Shown one piece after another: positions 34,649-46,546 of a DNA stretch of 64,000 nucleotides. The position numbers and the translations under genes are program-made. Below the pieces are notes generated by a model. That model was not told where the DNA came from. It saw only the letters and a list, made by a program, of their open reading frames with translations, and ran no database searches. Source of the stretch: Cyrtodaria siliqua. Lineage: Eukaryota > Mollusca > Bivalvia > Adapedonta > Hiatellidae. Each line of letters begins with the position of its first letter. Positions within the stretch are counted from its first letter, which is position 1. Location: the NCBI GenBank assembly GCA_037043455.1, contig JAWPHD010008289.1:1-64000 (forward strand), given 5' to 3'.

Positions 34649-36449
34649 CATAGGATAATTGATAATATGATTTGACACTTTATCCAACTAGATTCAAATC
34701 CAGCCGCTCTCCAAGGAAGTATAAGCAGTACGGGAGCAGAGAAGTCATTTCACGTGCTTGGACCGCATAACTCAAACATAAATAATTGGTGTTGGAGGCA
34801 ACGTATGTCCCATTTTGCAAGCACGTGCAGATGCGCGGATTTTATAGTACTCTTTTTAGAAACACTAGTTTAAAGCTTATACCTTATACTAGACGGCAAA
34901 GAAAACAAATCATATCAGAAGCCAGTTATTATGTCGGAGATTTATAAAACAATCGTGTTGACAGGTTTTATTGAGATATCATAGTCGGAAATCGCGGTAC
35001 AAATGCGAAAATCGAAAAAAACTAGTTTTTGTTTTCTTCGAAATTGCCAATGTTTCAAAACGGGTACAAAAATTGTATATACTTAAATATTGTTGAAATT
35101 AACAGGAGTCGAAGATCATTACCTGATCTACCTTTTTTGAAAATTTCTCATTTTTTCGTGAATATACATTTGGCGTGCCCGTTTTGAAAGTTGGTACCTG
35201 CATTTCACTCTTTCAGAGGCTATTCAAAATGGCGGCGACACAGAAAAACACCCAGCCCAGGGCCAGTCAATCGCACGCCACAAACCCACTTCTCCCTGGA
35301 CAAATTAACATCATAAAGTCACACAGTCACAGAAACTAAATATTGTGAATTGAACTGAATGGTTATAAATATCTAAGGAATGTGCTAAAAATAGCTCACA
35401 CACATTCAAAGGTCAAAAAATGCTGATCCGTGTATACACAGATAGATCGTATACGGCCCGATAGACCGATGGATTATTTCAATTTATTTGCACAGGAGTA
35501 GAATTAAAACAGTGTTACAATCACGATCGTATACAATTCCAAGTTTTGCATGAGTGCGTAATTTACAAACTACAAACAAATAGATCTATTACAGTAGACA
35601 ATGTAGAGAATTAAAATTGAAAAGTGGAACACACCAGCAAATGCCTGAAATGGGTCATGGCATTGCCTGCACTGTAGCCTATGTAAGTAAATACACTTTT
35701 AATTTCTGTATGACAAGTGTTTAACGTTGAAACATGTAAAACGGTGGTGGTTCATATATATTAACTTAGTTCTGATAATTTTTCACATGAGTGATGAATA
35801 ATTGATGAAAATGTAAGCCTTGAAAATCTACTATTTGTTCATGAATGCCACCTGTGACTTACATTTTGGACAGTATCATCTTCTGGAAAGCACCATCTTC
35901 TGGAAAGCACCACTTTCAATTCCAGTTGTGTTTTAAGTAAAATGTTATGGAATGCTGACATTGTTAGCATTGAGAAAGTTGGACAGAGTTATTAATATTA
36001 AAAACAAACGAAACAATATCATATATGACTTGTTTTTTCAGGTCTGCTAAGTTAGCTAGAGGCAGTGTGCAGTATTACCACAGCCTGATTCAAGTCAAGT
36101 TCCCCAGTCTCACAGTATAACTACATCAAGAGCCTTGTATAAGCCAGTATGTAGGCAGGGCTTTATATGACATATATAAAGCCCTGATGTAGGTAAGCGC
36201 AGCTTCAAAAAATCTATGAATTTATCGATGTATGTTCTTTGCAAAATATGTGGCATTGTGCACCAGTCCTGCACTTAGTCTCAGACTTTTTATACTAAAA
36301 ATAAAAATGGTGTTTTACAGCACATCGACACATAAATAGGTCATATTGTGCTTAGTACATATGTAAAATTAAACAAACAAAATAAAAAGGTCCTTGTATT
36401 ACATCTAAAATATTAAACTTAACCAAGACCCCGACTTAACATAATGTGC

Positions 36450-36770
36450 TGGCATGGCCCAGCAATAGCATGGTGGACGATAGCAATCTGGAGCTTCGGG
36501 TTCAAGTCACACATGCACCACTGAGTTTCTGTGTTTTCGCGCAATACATCTTCCCTCAGCCTTGTTTGTTCCTCAGCCTCTTTTGTTTGATTGGGATTGA
36601 AACTGGGGAGTCTATCCTCCAAGCACGATAAATAACCATAGAAATTATTAATATATTATATACATTAGTAAGAGTAAGACAGGTTCTCGATTTCCTATGT
36701 GTCATTTGGGGCGGCTCTAAATAAGGTATACCGGTAATAAATATGTTGATTAAGCAGAAAACAATTATTT
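36450..36770 (+). mobile_element. Degraded tRNA-derived SINE S1
   Basis: 'GGTTCAAGTCAC', 'CACTGAGTTTCTGTGTTTTCGCGCAA' and a tail 'CCTATGTGTCATTTGGGGCG' / 'GCTCTAAATAAGGTAT' correspond to S1 with substitutions. Confidence 0.6.
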
Positions 36771-38199
36771 TTAATTTATCGTACATGTAAAAAAAGTTCT
36801 ATAATCACTATTCATTTACATATTTCAATTCTACAACTTGTTACCTATTTAAGTTGAAACAAAATATCATGTATGTCATTTTTATTTTCAGAGCCTGGAG
36901 TCCTGAGATGCTGGGAGTTAGCTGAAAATAGTTAGTGAAGTCCCAATATATATGGGAGGATTTTATTGAAACAAGTAGTCACATATAACTTTTTACAACA
37001 TTAACAACAGAATCAGAAATACTTAAACGAACAAGAATAGTATATATAATAACAAGATGGTGTACAATATTTTTTTATGAATCATGAATCAGCAATACCT
37101 CATACGGACAGTACTAGCATCAACTTCAAGAAACATATGTCTAGTAAGAGGATCACCAGTTCAGCCAGCACAATATCCTATCAACATGCATATCCGACTG
37201 TTGACACAAGGTGGATCGATGGCGACATTAACTGGACAGTTCATTGGAGTGGCTCAAAATAAGGGCTTATATGAAAATATAAATGTGTTTCTGTTAATCT
37301 GACCGGCCGTGCCCAATTTATTTATTGGATTAAAATGTTTTCTGAATTGTATTGGATTATATAAAATTTTGTTGAATAACAGATGGCAGGAGGTGTATAT
37401 TACCGGTTCTACCCAGAAGAAAAGTGAGTGGTCTTCCTCACCAAAAAAATTACAAACAAAATACATGTATATATATATAACCCCACATATGTTCAAAATG
37501 ACTTGCACCATATCAACAATACGGGCTGAGAGGTGCGCATATTAAAGGGACATGCAGCAATCTTTTTTTTTTAAACTCCAAAATGTTATAACTTATAATT
37601 TAAATATATGCAAGCGGGTGTAAAGTGAAAATAAATTATTGATTAATCAATCGAGGTGCAAATTTTAATGCTTGATAACAACTTGATAAATGCTGTGTGT
37701 CCCTTTAATAAATAAAAACAATTATTGTATGATGCAATTTAATTTGTTATGTAATACCCTTTATATTTGCAATGTTTTGATGTAAATATTTTAAATAAAA
37801 TGTTTTAAATCAAATAAATAATTCATTTTGATATCTGACTTGTTACATATTTTTTACTTAGTCATGAAAGATAATATTTAAGGCCTTAATATGTACCTTA
37901 AATGTTTATTGTTTACCATTGAATGGTGAGGCGGCATATGGTGTTAGTTATCTGTGCGTCTATATCCTTCCACAGTTTTTAACCAATCTTTTCGAAACTT
38001 TACATGATCTTTATCTATGATGTCTAGAGGAGCATATCGATTTTGCATCAAAATAAAATTTATTTATGAATAGATATTCTTGCATAGTACAATTTTTTCC
38101 ACGAATTGTTTTCAGTGCGTTCATTCAAGTCCCATAGACATATTGAGTTATGGAGATGTTCGGTTGCCTTTTTATATTTGTATACATTCTCATCTTCAC

Positions 38200-38335
38200 C
38201 TCTCACCGCTGCGGGTTCAATTCCCACTGGGAGCTCAACTTGTAGGTGAGAAAGTGTCGATTCTTACAGATAGCAGTAAGTACACAGTACTGGTTCTACC
38301 CAGGAAATATGGCCTAAAATGTGCTATAATGACAT
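38200..38335 (+). mobile_element. tRNA-derived SINE S2 fragment
   Basis: 'GGGTTCAATTCCCACTGGGAG', 'GAGAAAGTGTCGATTCTTAC' and 'GTACTGGTTCTACCCAGG', as in the minus-strand copy at 27056-27240. Confidence 0.65.
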
Positions 38336-38604
38336 AAAACACAATTCAACTTTAAAAATATAAAGTAAAAAAAATGGCCTTCTTTATTTTCCTTCGATGC
38401 TACAAGTATAAGTATTACGACAGTGTTTCTGTCTGATAAAAAAATCATCTTAGGTTTCAACCGACAAATGGTCTATATTTAAACTAATACAAGTAAGATG
38501 GTGCCCTCAAACCCTTTTATGTGTGGGTGATATATTCCACTGTTGATTCATGATACTAGCATGGGACAGCTACAGTACATATGACAGTGCTGAGTGCAGT
38601 TGCG

Positions 38605-38905
38605 GATGAATTGAATTCAATATTTAACGGCTCATCAACACAGTACAGGTTATTTAGAGCCGCCCCAGAGAGAGGGGAAGGATACATAGGAATCCGGGAA
38701 CTGTGCCCTACTCTTATTATCGAACAGATTCCTATGGTTCTTTAACATGCTCGGGTGATAGACCTATACGCGGGACCACCCTGTTTACGTCCCCATCTGA
38801 CGGACGAGGCTAAGTGAATGTGTCTTGCCCAAGAACACACCGACAAAACTCAGTGGCACCACCTCCGGTTACAAATCCGCTGCGCTACTGACTGCGCCAA
38901 GTTGC
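38605..38905 (-). mobile_element. tRNA-derived SINE S1, nearly complete
   Basis: Minus-strand copy: the head at ~38905 ('GGCGCAGTCAGTAGCGCAGC'), then 'GTAACCGGAGG', the centre 'GTCGGTGTGTTCTTGGGCAAG' and the tail to 'CATTCAATTC'-like sequence at 38610. Full length ~300 bp. Confidence 0.78.
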
Positions 38906-39726
38906 GGATGACAATTAGACACTGGACAGTCTAGTCAAAAACACAGCAACAAATATATTATCTGAATATGTTTAAGAATCTATGCTTGGAAGAGCTTTCA
39001 AAAACAGACTTTCATGATTTTAGTTGGGAAGGGATGGGGATGGGGCGCATCCTTTTAAATCTCAGCTCAGATGCCCTCCCCCTCCTTCTCTCCATCCCAA
39101 CTCCCATCTTGAACAGTAGCGATTGTTACGTAAACTTTCCACATATGAGAGGGTGCCCAATACTACCCGCTCCATCGAATACGCGCCTGCAGTTCTTGCG
39201 AGGTCAGTCGAGTCAAAATTACAGTTAAATCAAACAATTCGTATTTTCGTGTACTTTTGATAAAGAAATAACATGCTTTTCGTGATATGCAGCAAAATTC
39301 ATGTAATGTGTGAGCTAAAACAACAATTCAAGTATCTCCTCGTACTTTATTTAACAAAAAACACACGGTTGATGTCATTTTAATCGTATTCTAAAAATGG
39401 CATCTTTTAGAGTTATCGCCCCTCGCTTCGACATTTTACAAGGCGGGTCTGCATTTATCACGCAGTAAAGCTTCCAAAAAAAAAGTCGGTACAGCCGAAA
39501 ATCACGAAACCTAAAGGGGAAATGAAATTTCATGATCAAAAACTGTCACAATTTTCCAAATTATGCGTTTTAAAAAATTCAAAATGGCGGACATTTTTTT
39601 TTTTTGATGTTGCCGAAAGATGACGTACTACTTTTCGTTGTCAAGCGTGGTTGCGATATTGGAAAGGTGTAGGAAAATATCAAGGCTGCTCCCGTACTGA
39701 AGAGCCAGCCCGAACCTTCAGGAGAG

Positions 39727-39796
39727 CGCAACCATTTTATTTTCCGATTTTGGATGTATCTACTTTTGGCGAAGTTCCAAAATCACACGACCCAAA
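39727..39796 (+). repeat. Polinton left terminal inverted repeat, inner part
   Basis: 'CGCAACCATTTTATTTTCCG', 'ATCTACTTTTGGCGAAGTTCC' and 'AAAATCACACGACCCAAA' match the reverse complement of 55773-55840. It is separated from the outer part by ~5.2 kb of unrelated DNA. Confidence 0.88.
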
Positions 39797-39814
39797 GCAG
39801 CATCAGGTCTAGTC

Positions 39815-40215
39815 TCAGCTGTTAAACAAAATCAGAAGGAATCATCTTCATCATCACTATACATATCACACTTGATCATGGAATATGTTATTTTTTCACA
39901 TTTGCGTTTTAGATAAGCCAGCATCCCTAATATTTCGATATCTTTGACTGGGTGATATTTCAACATGCAACCACACAAACATTACCAGAACCCCATTTTA
40001 AAATATCTTTACCGGAAAAACAATGCAGAGATGCATTTGAAGTTTGGCAAGTCCTCTTGCTAGCATGTCATGGGAAAGAACATTACTAGAAACCCGCTTG
40101 ATATCCTTCTACCGAAATGAAATGTAGAGATGCACCTGACGTTTAGCAAGTCCTCTTTTTTCCTCAATCGTCTGACTTGAAATATTTTGTTAAAATAACT
40201 TCAACATCAAGCTTC
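39815..40215. repeat. Local duplications near the Polinton left end
   Basis: 39818-39915 repeats 40212-40330 ('CAGCTGTTAAACAAAATCAGAAGGAA' ... 'ACTATACATATCACACTTGATCA'), so the end of the adjacent minus-strand ORF is duplicated. Inside, a ~90-bp unit ending 'GCAAGTCCTCTT' occurs twice (39984-40064, 40085-40165). Confidence 0.75.
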
Positions 40216-40554
40216 TCAGCTGTTAAACAAAATCAGAAGGAACAGGGCAATCATCTCGTGATCACTATACATATCACACTTGATCAAGGAATATTTTATT
40301 TTTCTACATTTGCGTATTTTGCGTTTCAAATTAAAAAGCTTTTTATTGATATGATCAAGTTTTTCTAGATAATAATCCATTCCCGATAGTAATCGCCCTC
40401 TTTTGTTAATTTGACTTTTCCTAGTATCTAGAAAATCAGTACGAATCACATCATATTCCACCCAATCCTGTTTGCATGCCAACAACGCTTTCCTATATTT
40501 GCCTTTCATCTCCTCAAGTTGTTCACATATCTCTTCCATAAATGTTTGTTCCAT
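40216..40554 (-). CDS. Unknown Polinton protein, helical and highly charged
   Basis: 112 codons from the ATG at 40554. Lys/Glu-rich helices with heptad character ('EEICEQLEEMKGKYRKAL', 'EKLDHINKKLFNLKRKIRK'), so a coiled coil is likely. It follows PolB on the same strand by ~55 bp. No family recognised. The C-terminus may be altered, because the same sequence is duplicated downstream. No TCTA motif upstream; its leader is TATA-rich. Confidence 0.6.
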   Translation of the reverse strand: MEQTFMEEICEQLEEMKGKYRKALLACKQDWVEYDVIRTDFLDTRKSQINKRGRLLSGMDYYLEKLDHINKKLFNLKRKIRKCRKIKYSLIKCDMYSDHEMIALFLLILFNS

Positions 40555-40609
40555 ATATAAAATATTATATTAAATAATTATTTATATGCTAGTGTATCCC
40601 GACCTATGC

Positions 40610-43600
40610 CTAATATGTACCTTTTGTCATCATATGCAGACAATTTTTTTTATTAATTTCATACCTGCCCAGCTTGCGTTTGTTAGATCTGGCAACTTTC
40701 ATTTTATGATGAGCTTCTGTCGCTGTGAATAAAATATTTTTGTAGTTATCATGCGTTATCTGTTTTTTGACTACACATTTTTTAACACCTGTGCATTTCT
40801 TTGCCTCAGTATTATCAGCCAAAATTTTGGAGTATGACTTACTCCTCAATCCAACAAACTCTACGATCACCGCACCACAGGCTTCGTCTTTCATCTTACC
40901 AATAACCTTTTTGTTATCGCTGAAGTAAAACTCGCTTTTTGGATCATAATCACTGTTACCAAAAAGTTGTTTGTCTTTGTAAAGATCAGCATACACATCT
41001 TCTGCCCTAATTTCATAACACAGAGAATCAGTGTCAGTAAACAATAATTTAACGTTTTCATTGTATTTGTTTTTAGCATAATTGTAGTGGAAATCATACA
41101 TCAAGTATTTTAATAAGTCTAGAATACACATACCAACATAACAAGGACGATTTAAGACCAGTCTTTCTTTCATTCCGTTTATAGCAAACAGATTTTCACT
41201 AAACATCTTACAAGAAATGAACGATGGTCTTGCCGCATACTTCAAAAGAACTTCCTCATCATACGTCAGCTTAACATTAACTCTCTTTCACAAGCTTTCC
41301 ATCATCTAACCAAAAACCGAATTATTCATAAGCTTGAGGAATTTGTTTTTGAAATCGTTTTTCCTGCTGTTCTTTTTGTAGCATTGAAGTCGATATACAC
41401 TTTCAACCATTGGGATTCATCACACTGGAGTATCCTGTGAATCTTTTGCACTTTCAACCCCAAACTGTCATACAACTTTAAATTTCTATAATGCGTGACA
41501 TATTTTTCCTTATCTTTCAATGTAGAACCAAGTTTGTTAACTTTACTAGTTCCCAAATCAAACTTACTTTTCAAATTCCTGCAGTAGTCCGACAACCACT
41601 CATCTTTTATATTTAGACTTTCCGGAGCGAGAGGATAATCGTTATGCAGGTCATGCAACTCTTCTGGATATTCAAGATCAGACTCAACAATATAGTTTGA
41701 TTTCCCTTCTTCAAATTTTTCGACCCATTTAAAATTACCAGTTGGTAAAAGCTGAAACATCGCCCACCCGTACAAGTTGTTAGCATCAAGAAACATTATA
41801 TACTTACTTTGTTTACTACTATCATAGTTTTCAAAATACTTATTAGCTTTCGAATATCTAGTCGCAATATAACTCACACCACCTCTTATTCCTTTCTCTA
41901 CAAACAGATATTATCAATATCAGTAATCAAGTCAAGTTTAATCCCAGTCATTTTCAAACAGGCATCCCAAGCTAAACCAGGACTACTGAAGTAATGACAA
42001 GGATCTAATTTGTAATACTCAAAGCACATTGTTCTAAAGTTCTCAAAAACATCCGCTAGCAGTAAAACATCGCTTTTCAAATACAGATCATGATATTCTC
42101 CCATGTTTTTGATCTTGAATGTCTTCCATATTTTTTTAGCATATTCATAATCCTCATCTGAGATATTTGCATCATTTAACTGGGAGTAGAAGCTTTTCTT
42201 TTCAGGCAATTGTTTTTCCTTGAAGCATTTAAAGCTATCCATATAATCATACGGCTAAACTCCTTTTCTTTTCAACAGTTCTAACTTTTCATCAGAGTAT
42301 TCCTGAGAGATATACTTAAACAACGGAATGTTTTTCGCTTTTATCGAGTGACTGGGACATAAACTGGAAACTATCTATAAACACCAAATTCGGCCCCAAC
42401 ATGAAAGCCATATACTTTTCCATGTTATTTGGTATAACATTTATCTTTTTTTTTTAACTTTCCGATATGCTGCATTATAAAGGGAGCGTCATGGCCTCTC
42501 AAGTTATGCAACACAACAGGTATGTTTTTAGTTAGTTTGAAACTGAGATTGCATGCATTATGAGCACTTCCTCTAAACTTCCCAGTTATATCGCAATGAT
42601 CTCTAACTGCTCTATCACACGTCATGTATCGTTCATCACCAATATGACATTTCTCGGCTGCTCTAAATTCTTTTTCTTCTGCTGCTGTCATTGTCAAATC
42701 TTTCTTAAAGCATGTATTTCCAGTTTTTTTACAATATGTTTCTTCCTCTATCATTTGTTCTAAAAACTTATAAACAGCATTTGGTCCTCTGTATGTTACA
42801 ACCGATTCGGAATATTTGTCATCATAGCAGCAGACAACCTGAACTGAACAGACTAAAAAAACCAGTCTGCTGCTTTATTCTCTTAATTGTGTTTGTTGCT
42901 CCCAAAGGATCACCTTTGTCAGTATTTTGTACCCATAACTACAATCAGTATGTTGTTGATATGCATTTGTATACGAGTTTTTTGGATTATTTGTAGCTGA
43001 AGATATTTTTTCTGTTATTGCTTCAAAGTCAGCATATATAACAAATGTAACCATTAATTGCCTGCTGTAGTTTTTAAAGAAAACCTTTTCACTCGCAAAA
43101 TGCATTTTAATGCTTACTTGCCATTTGGAGAAAGACAATCGGGTTTATGCTTTTCCAATACTTTTTCTAATGTGAATCATTGCATGCATGTTTTGCAGAA
43201 CCATTGTTTCCCTTGGTATACCGTTTGATTAAACATTAAACTGTTGAAATCCTTTATCCACACATAATGTTTGTTTTTTTCTTCAGCAATCAAAAGCATA
43301 TCGCATTCTTCTTCAGCTCTGTTTTTTGATATGTACAGAGGATACACCCCACTTTTTTCATATCCAAATATATTAAAACATATATTGTTTTGTTTTTCTA
43401 TTTTTGGGATTTGCTTCAATGCAACAGCAAATGTAATTCTGCTGTAATCAAGATCAACAATGTGCTTTTTGTACTTTGTTATTATTTGGGGATCTCTCGC
43501 AGCAGGAAATATATATGCCAGATGGCACCACCTGAAGCATTCATTGTCTTTTACATTTTTTATATTTATTAGGCCTTTCATAGAGTTAGAAAGTTATTTT

Positions 43601-43911
43601 GTTAACTCTAAATAAGAGCTACCCATCAAAGGTTTATACTTCACCCTATTTATATAATGCGCATCTACAGAATCATTTACATATCTACTTCTTCCCTCCA
43701 TCCACTCTCCAATGCTTTCCATAAGTTCAGCAGTTGCATTATCTAAAGCTCCTTTGATATCGTTTTCATCTAAGATTATTGCTGCCTTTGACACGAAGTA
43801 AACTGTTTTGTATATAGTATAGAAACCTTCATCTTTGTTTCCTCCCAATCTAGCGAAAGTCCTTCTCAAAGCAACACTCAATTTAAATCCACCCGTTCTT
43901 TTTAATTCCAT
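40610..43911 (-). pseudogene. Family B DNA polymerase of the Polinton (protein-primed type), broken
   Basis: Would replicate the element by protein priming. Minus-strand blocks in order: N-terminal part (43911-43177); a zinc-finger-like CxxC...H...C (~43195-43145); exonuclease motif 'YADFEAI' (~43040); 'DHCDITGKFRGSAHNACN' and ExoII 'NLRGHDAPF' (42600-42480); ExoIII 'YHDLYLKSDVLLLADVFENF' (~42100); polymerase motif A 'FLDANNLYGWAM' (~41790); motif B 'KLMNNSVFG' (~41330, followed by a stop in place of the catalytic-region Lys codon); motif C 'FTDTDSLCYE' (~41030); and the thumb region to 40610. At least six stops or frameshifts, including 43594, 43177 and ~41310. No upstream TCTA motif, consistent with an early gene. 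Confidence 0.92.
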
Positions 43912-44040
43912 CTTGAGGAATTCTGTGACAGTTTATCGCGTCTGATTAAGCTGAGAGAGGGACCAGCTTTCATGTACAATACCCACAGAAAAAAACCTTA
44001 CTATATTGTTTCGGGGATTTCTCAATTTCTTTTACACTCA

Positions 44041-44411
44041 TTATATAATAAGTGTATAGAAAATAATGTTTAAGTTATAATTAATTAATTTAACCAGCAA
44101 AAAAAATAGTATCAATTCCCTCCTTAATAACTCAGGAACGTAGTAATTTAAGAAATTAATATCTGCTGGGCCTCTAGTTGCTAGTGAGATCTTTTTGTTG
44201 CACAAGCTTCTTGCCCTTTTGATATCATGTTTTCTTATTTTCCACGGCAGTTTTATCTTTTGAGCCTCGGTTATAATCTTTTCAGTCAAATCCTTGAAGT
44301 TTATAAAAATGTATAGTTACCTATCCAGTTTTCGCATGCCTTCAAAATCAACTAACAAAGCTTGTTTTGCACATTCCTTTCTGAGACTTTTTATGTCATC
44401 TGTGTATATCA
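44041..44411 (-). pseudogene. Unknown small Polinton protein, frameshifted
   Basis: Two minus-strand pieces: 'MIYTDDIKSLRKECAKQALLVDFEGMRKL' (from 44411, written here in parts: start MIYTDD, end MRKL) and 44289-44041 ('KIKLPWKIRKHDIKRARSL'). A stop and frameshift separate them near 44320. Basic, with a hydrophobic C-terminus. No family recognised. Confidence 0.4.
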
Positions 44412-44480
44412 TATAATATTATGCTATTCTTAATCTTTTAAGTATTAATTAAATAAATAATATTAATAGTATATTATAAG

Positions 44481-45013
44481 ATGAACTGTATATATTGTAA
44501 GAGATTATTAGGTGCTTTAGATTCTTCTGAATTGTGCATGGATTGTTTTTGTTTTAAATAGTCGACAAAAAGACACATTGTAAAGATTGTGTTGGGTATA
44601 GACTTTGTTACAACTGCACGTACGCATATGCAAATTGTAATAGTACTTGCAGGGTTTTCAACGGAGAACGTAATTGTTTCAAATGTGGGACTCACAATTG
44701 ATATGATCTTGTTGCAGATTATCGGGGAGTTCGGAAGAAGAGCGTTTATCACAGAAAATATCATCTAGAAAAACTTTTGGGAGGGTACAATTTATCCCCA
44801 ATAGATAAGCAGAGATGTGAGGATTTGTTTTACAAGACTGTACAAATTTTAGATAAGATAGGAGGTCGGAAAAGAGTAATTAAATTTAATTACATTTTCC
44901 AGAAGATATTCAAGCTATTAGAAATAAAAAAAGAAAAAGAGCCAAAGAAGACAAAAGCTACTAGAGATAAGTACGAAGACATATGGAAACAAGTTGAAAA
45001 AGAACTGGTTTAG
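44481..45013 (+). pseudogene. Cys-rich protein, possible VLTF3-like late transcription factor, broken
   Basis: Starts at ATG 44481 with 'MNCIYC' and 'LCMDCFC'. The frame is lost near 44560 and resumes with 'HCKDC', 'LCYNC' and 'CFKCGTHN'. An in-frame TGA follows (44698-44700), then 'KKSVYHRKYHLEKLLGGYNL' and 'RKRVIKFNYIFQKIFKLLEI', and a Lys-rich end at 45013. Zinc-binding cysteines followed by a 'Y.R..H....L' helical domain resemble the poxvirus late transcription factor VLTF3 family, found in giant and some polinton-like viruses. The assignment is my inference; a generic zinc-finger protein is the alternative. It converges on the gene ending at 45010. Confidence 0.5.
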
Positions 45014-45435
45014 TAGCCGTTTAACTTATACCTCTCAATATACCTTTCTAGAGGTTCAGTAAAACTATCATTTTGCTGCAGATGGAGTATTTTAGAAAAG
45101 CTTGATGAGATTATTTCCCTATCTGGCATATTACATGTTTGGACATATGAAAGAAGTTGTTTGAAACTTCTATGATATGATTTTAATACAACCTTTTTCC
45201 CTGCCATTTTAGTTTTGTTCATCAAAACCGCAATTATTGGGGGAATTGATCCAACGATAGCTATGAAAACAGAAACTGCGGGGAACAATACCAATGCAGC
45301 GGTACAACCAATTATTCCACTTGTGATTTGTAACCCTGTATTAATTCTACCGAATAATTTGTAATTAAGTCTGTACGCTGTCGCTTGTCTAGTCAAGTAA
45401 CTAATTAATTCCTCCTTGCTTTTAATTTCTTTCAT
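45010..45435 (-). CDS. Two-helix membrane protein of the Polinton
   Basis: 141 residues from the ATG at 45435. I chose this start over the much longer in-phase frame because a TCTAAT motif lies 9 nt upstream in AT-rich DNA, exactly as for other Polinton genes. Two hydrophobic segments lie at ~38-60 and ~60-75 ('GIIGCTAALVLFPAVSVFIA', 'IVGSIPPIIAVLM'), flanked by basic helices. It may be a virion membrane or SLATT-like two-TM protein; the fold is a guess. Apparently intact. Confidence 0.6.
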   Translation of the reverse strand: MKEIKSKEELISYLTRQATAYRLNYKLFGRINTGLQITSGIIGCTAALVLFPAVSVFIAIVGSIPPIIAVLMNKTKMAGKKVVLKSYHRSFKQLLSYVQTCNMPDREIISSSFSKILHLQQNDSFTEPLERYIERYKLNGY

Positions 45436-46480
45436 TATAATAATTAGATTAATTAAAATATTTAGAAAACAATTGCACGTGTTCTCCGGTTGATATATTA
45501 CCATTTTTAATAACTCGTCGATTATGCTAATGCCTTTTTTCGTCAACTGTGGATTATTATTCCCTGATTCGATATTCCGACATACTAACTCCAGATCATT
45601 AACCAAATCATCGGGACTATTGTAATATTCTGCACAACCCCCTAAAATCTTCTTGTACTTTGAAGAACCTTTATGAATTTGCAAACCAGATAATTCTGTC
45701 AGTTCCTTGAATGCATTTTGAGATAGCTTCGAGTATGCTTTTCCGTTGCTGTAACGCTTTGTCACCAAATCAAGAAAATCATCATCCACTTTCAGATTTA
45801 GCACAACTGTTTCTCCGTGTCTAGCAATAAGTTGGTGATGACCAACAAGATTAGGTATATCAATTTGTAACATACCATAGTGGTCATCTTTGCTGACTTT
45901 ATAGGAATGCCATTCGTGTTGTATTCCTTCACCCAAAACAAAGTCTCCACTATACGCAATCATTGCAATAAATCTCTTCCTATAAATTGTTAAGGTGTCT
46001 GACTTTTTTATTATGTTTTCTCTGGCTTGTTTAATTCTTTCTTTCCCGGCTGCACTCTTTTCACTTTTGAGTTGACTTGTAAGAAAAGCCTTCTTGTGGC
46101 CGCATTCACGGATATGACTACTAACACGTTCAAGTATGTCCCCAAAATTTAGGTTATCTCTGAGCACCTTTGACGGCAAGGGTAAATCATTTTCTTCCAG
46201 CGTTGCTTTGTCGATTATAGCCTCTGGATCAATCACAATTGTCTGCTCTATTTCTTTACGAGGCTCTTCAGCAAATAACTGAGATTTTCCCTGGTACACT
46301 CTTTAACTGTTCAGACTGATTTTTTATTTCACTAGATACCGGTTTAAATATTTCTTTGTATAATTCACGACAAACTCCTTTTTCTAGTCTTTTCTGAATA
46401 ACTTTATTCTCATATTCTTTGACAAGATTACTCGTTGTTTGCATTTTATCTGCTAATTCTTTCCACTTTAACAAAGACAT
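45436..46480 (-). pseudogene. Unknown large Polinton protein, frameshifted and read through
   Basis: Starts at ATG 46480 ('MSLLKWKELADKMQ'), 14 nt after a TCTAAC motif. A frameshift near 46290 moves it to the frame that continues to 45436 and, with no stop, into the downstream gene. The N-terminal 150 residues are helical and charged. The middle has 'AMIAYSGDFVLGEG' and 'GHHQLIARHGETVVLNLKVDD', then 'KYKKILGG'. Hypothetical proteins of this kind are common in Polintons; no function assigned. Its own stop codon appears to have been lost between 45520 and 45440. Confidence 0.6.
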
Positions 46481-46546
46481 GTATACTATAAGGTTAGATA
46501 AAAATAAAATAAAATAAAATAAGCTAAGTTGTAAAACATGCATGAT

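Larger units (their letters stand above)
34501..39726. other. 5.2-kb insertion inside the Polinton left inverted repeat
   Basis: DNA with no Polinton gene, starting where the left repeat is broken. It begins with 148 bp ending in a second, related Polinton terminus (34648). It contains SINE copies (36450-36770, 38200-38335, 38605-38905) and a 14-bp inverted pair (CAGTACGGGAGCAG near 34728 and its complement near 39692). Two CAAAATGGCGG(C) motifs (35227, 39582) resemble YY1 sites. No gene recognised. Either a separate element inserted here, or two elements recombined. Confidence 0.6.

Noticed and set aside
34928..35060. Second split exon of the opsin near the Polinton left end
   Set aside because: No opsin motif; the five exons already account for all seven helices.
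35227..39595. CAAAATGGCGG motifs as promoters of a host gene in intron 3
   Set aside because: No coding exon follows in phase; the motif is short and the region is repeat-derived.
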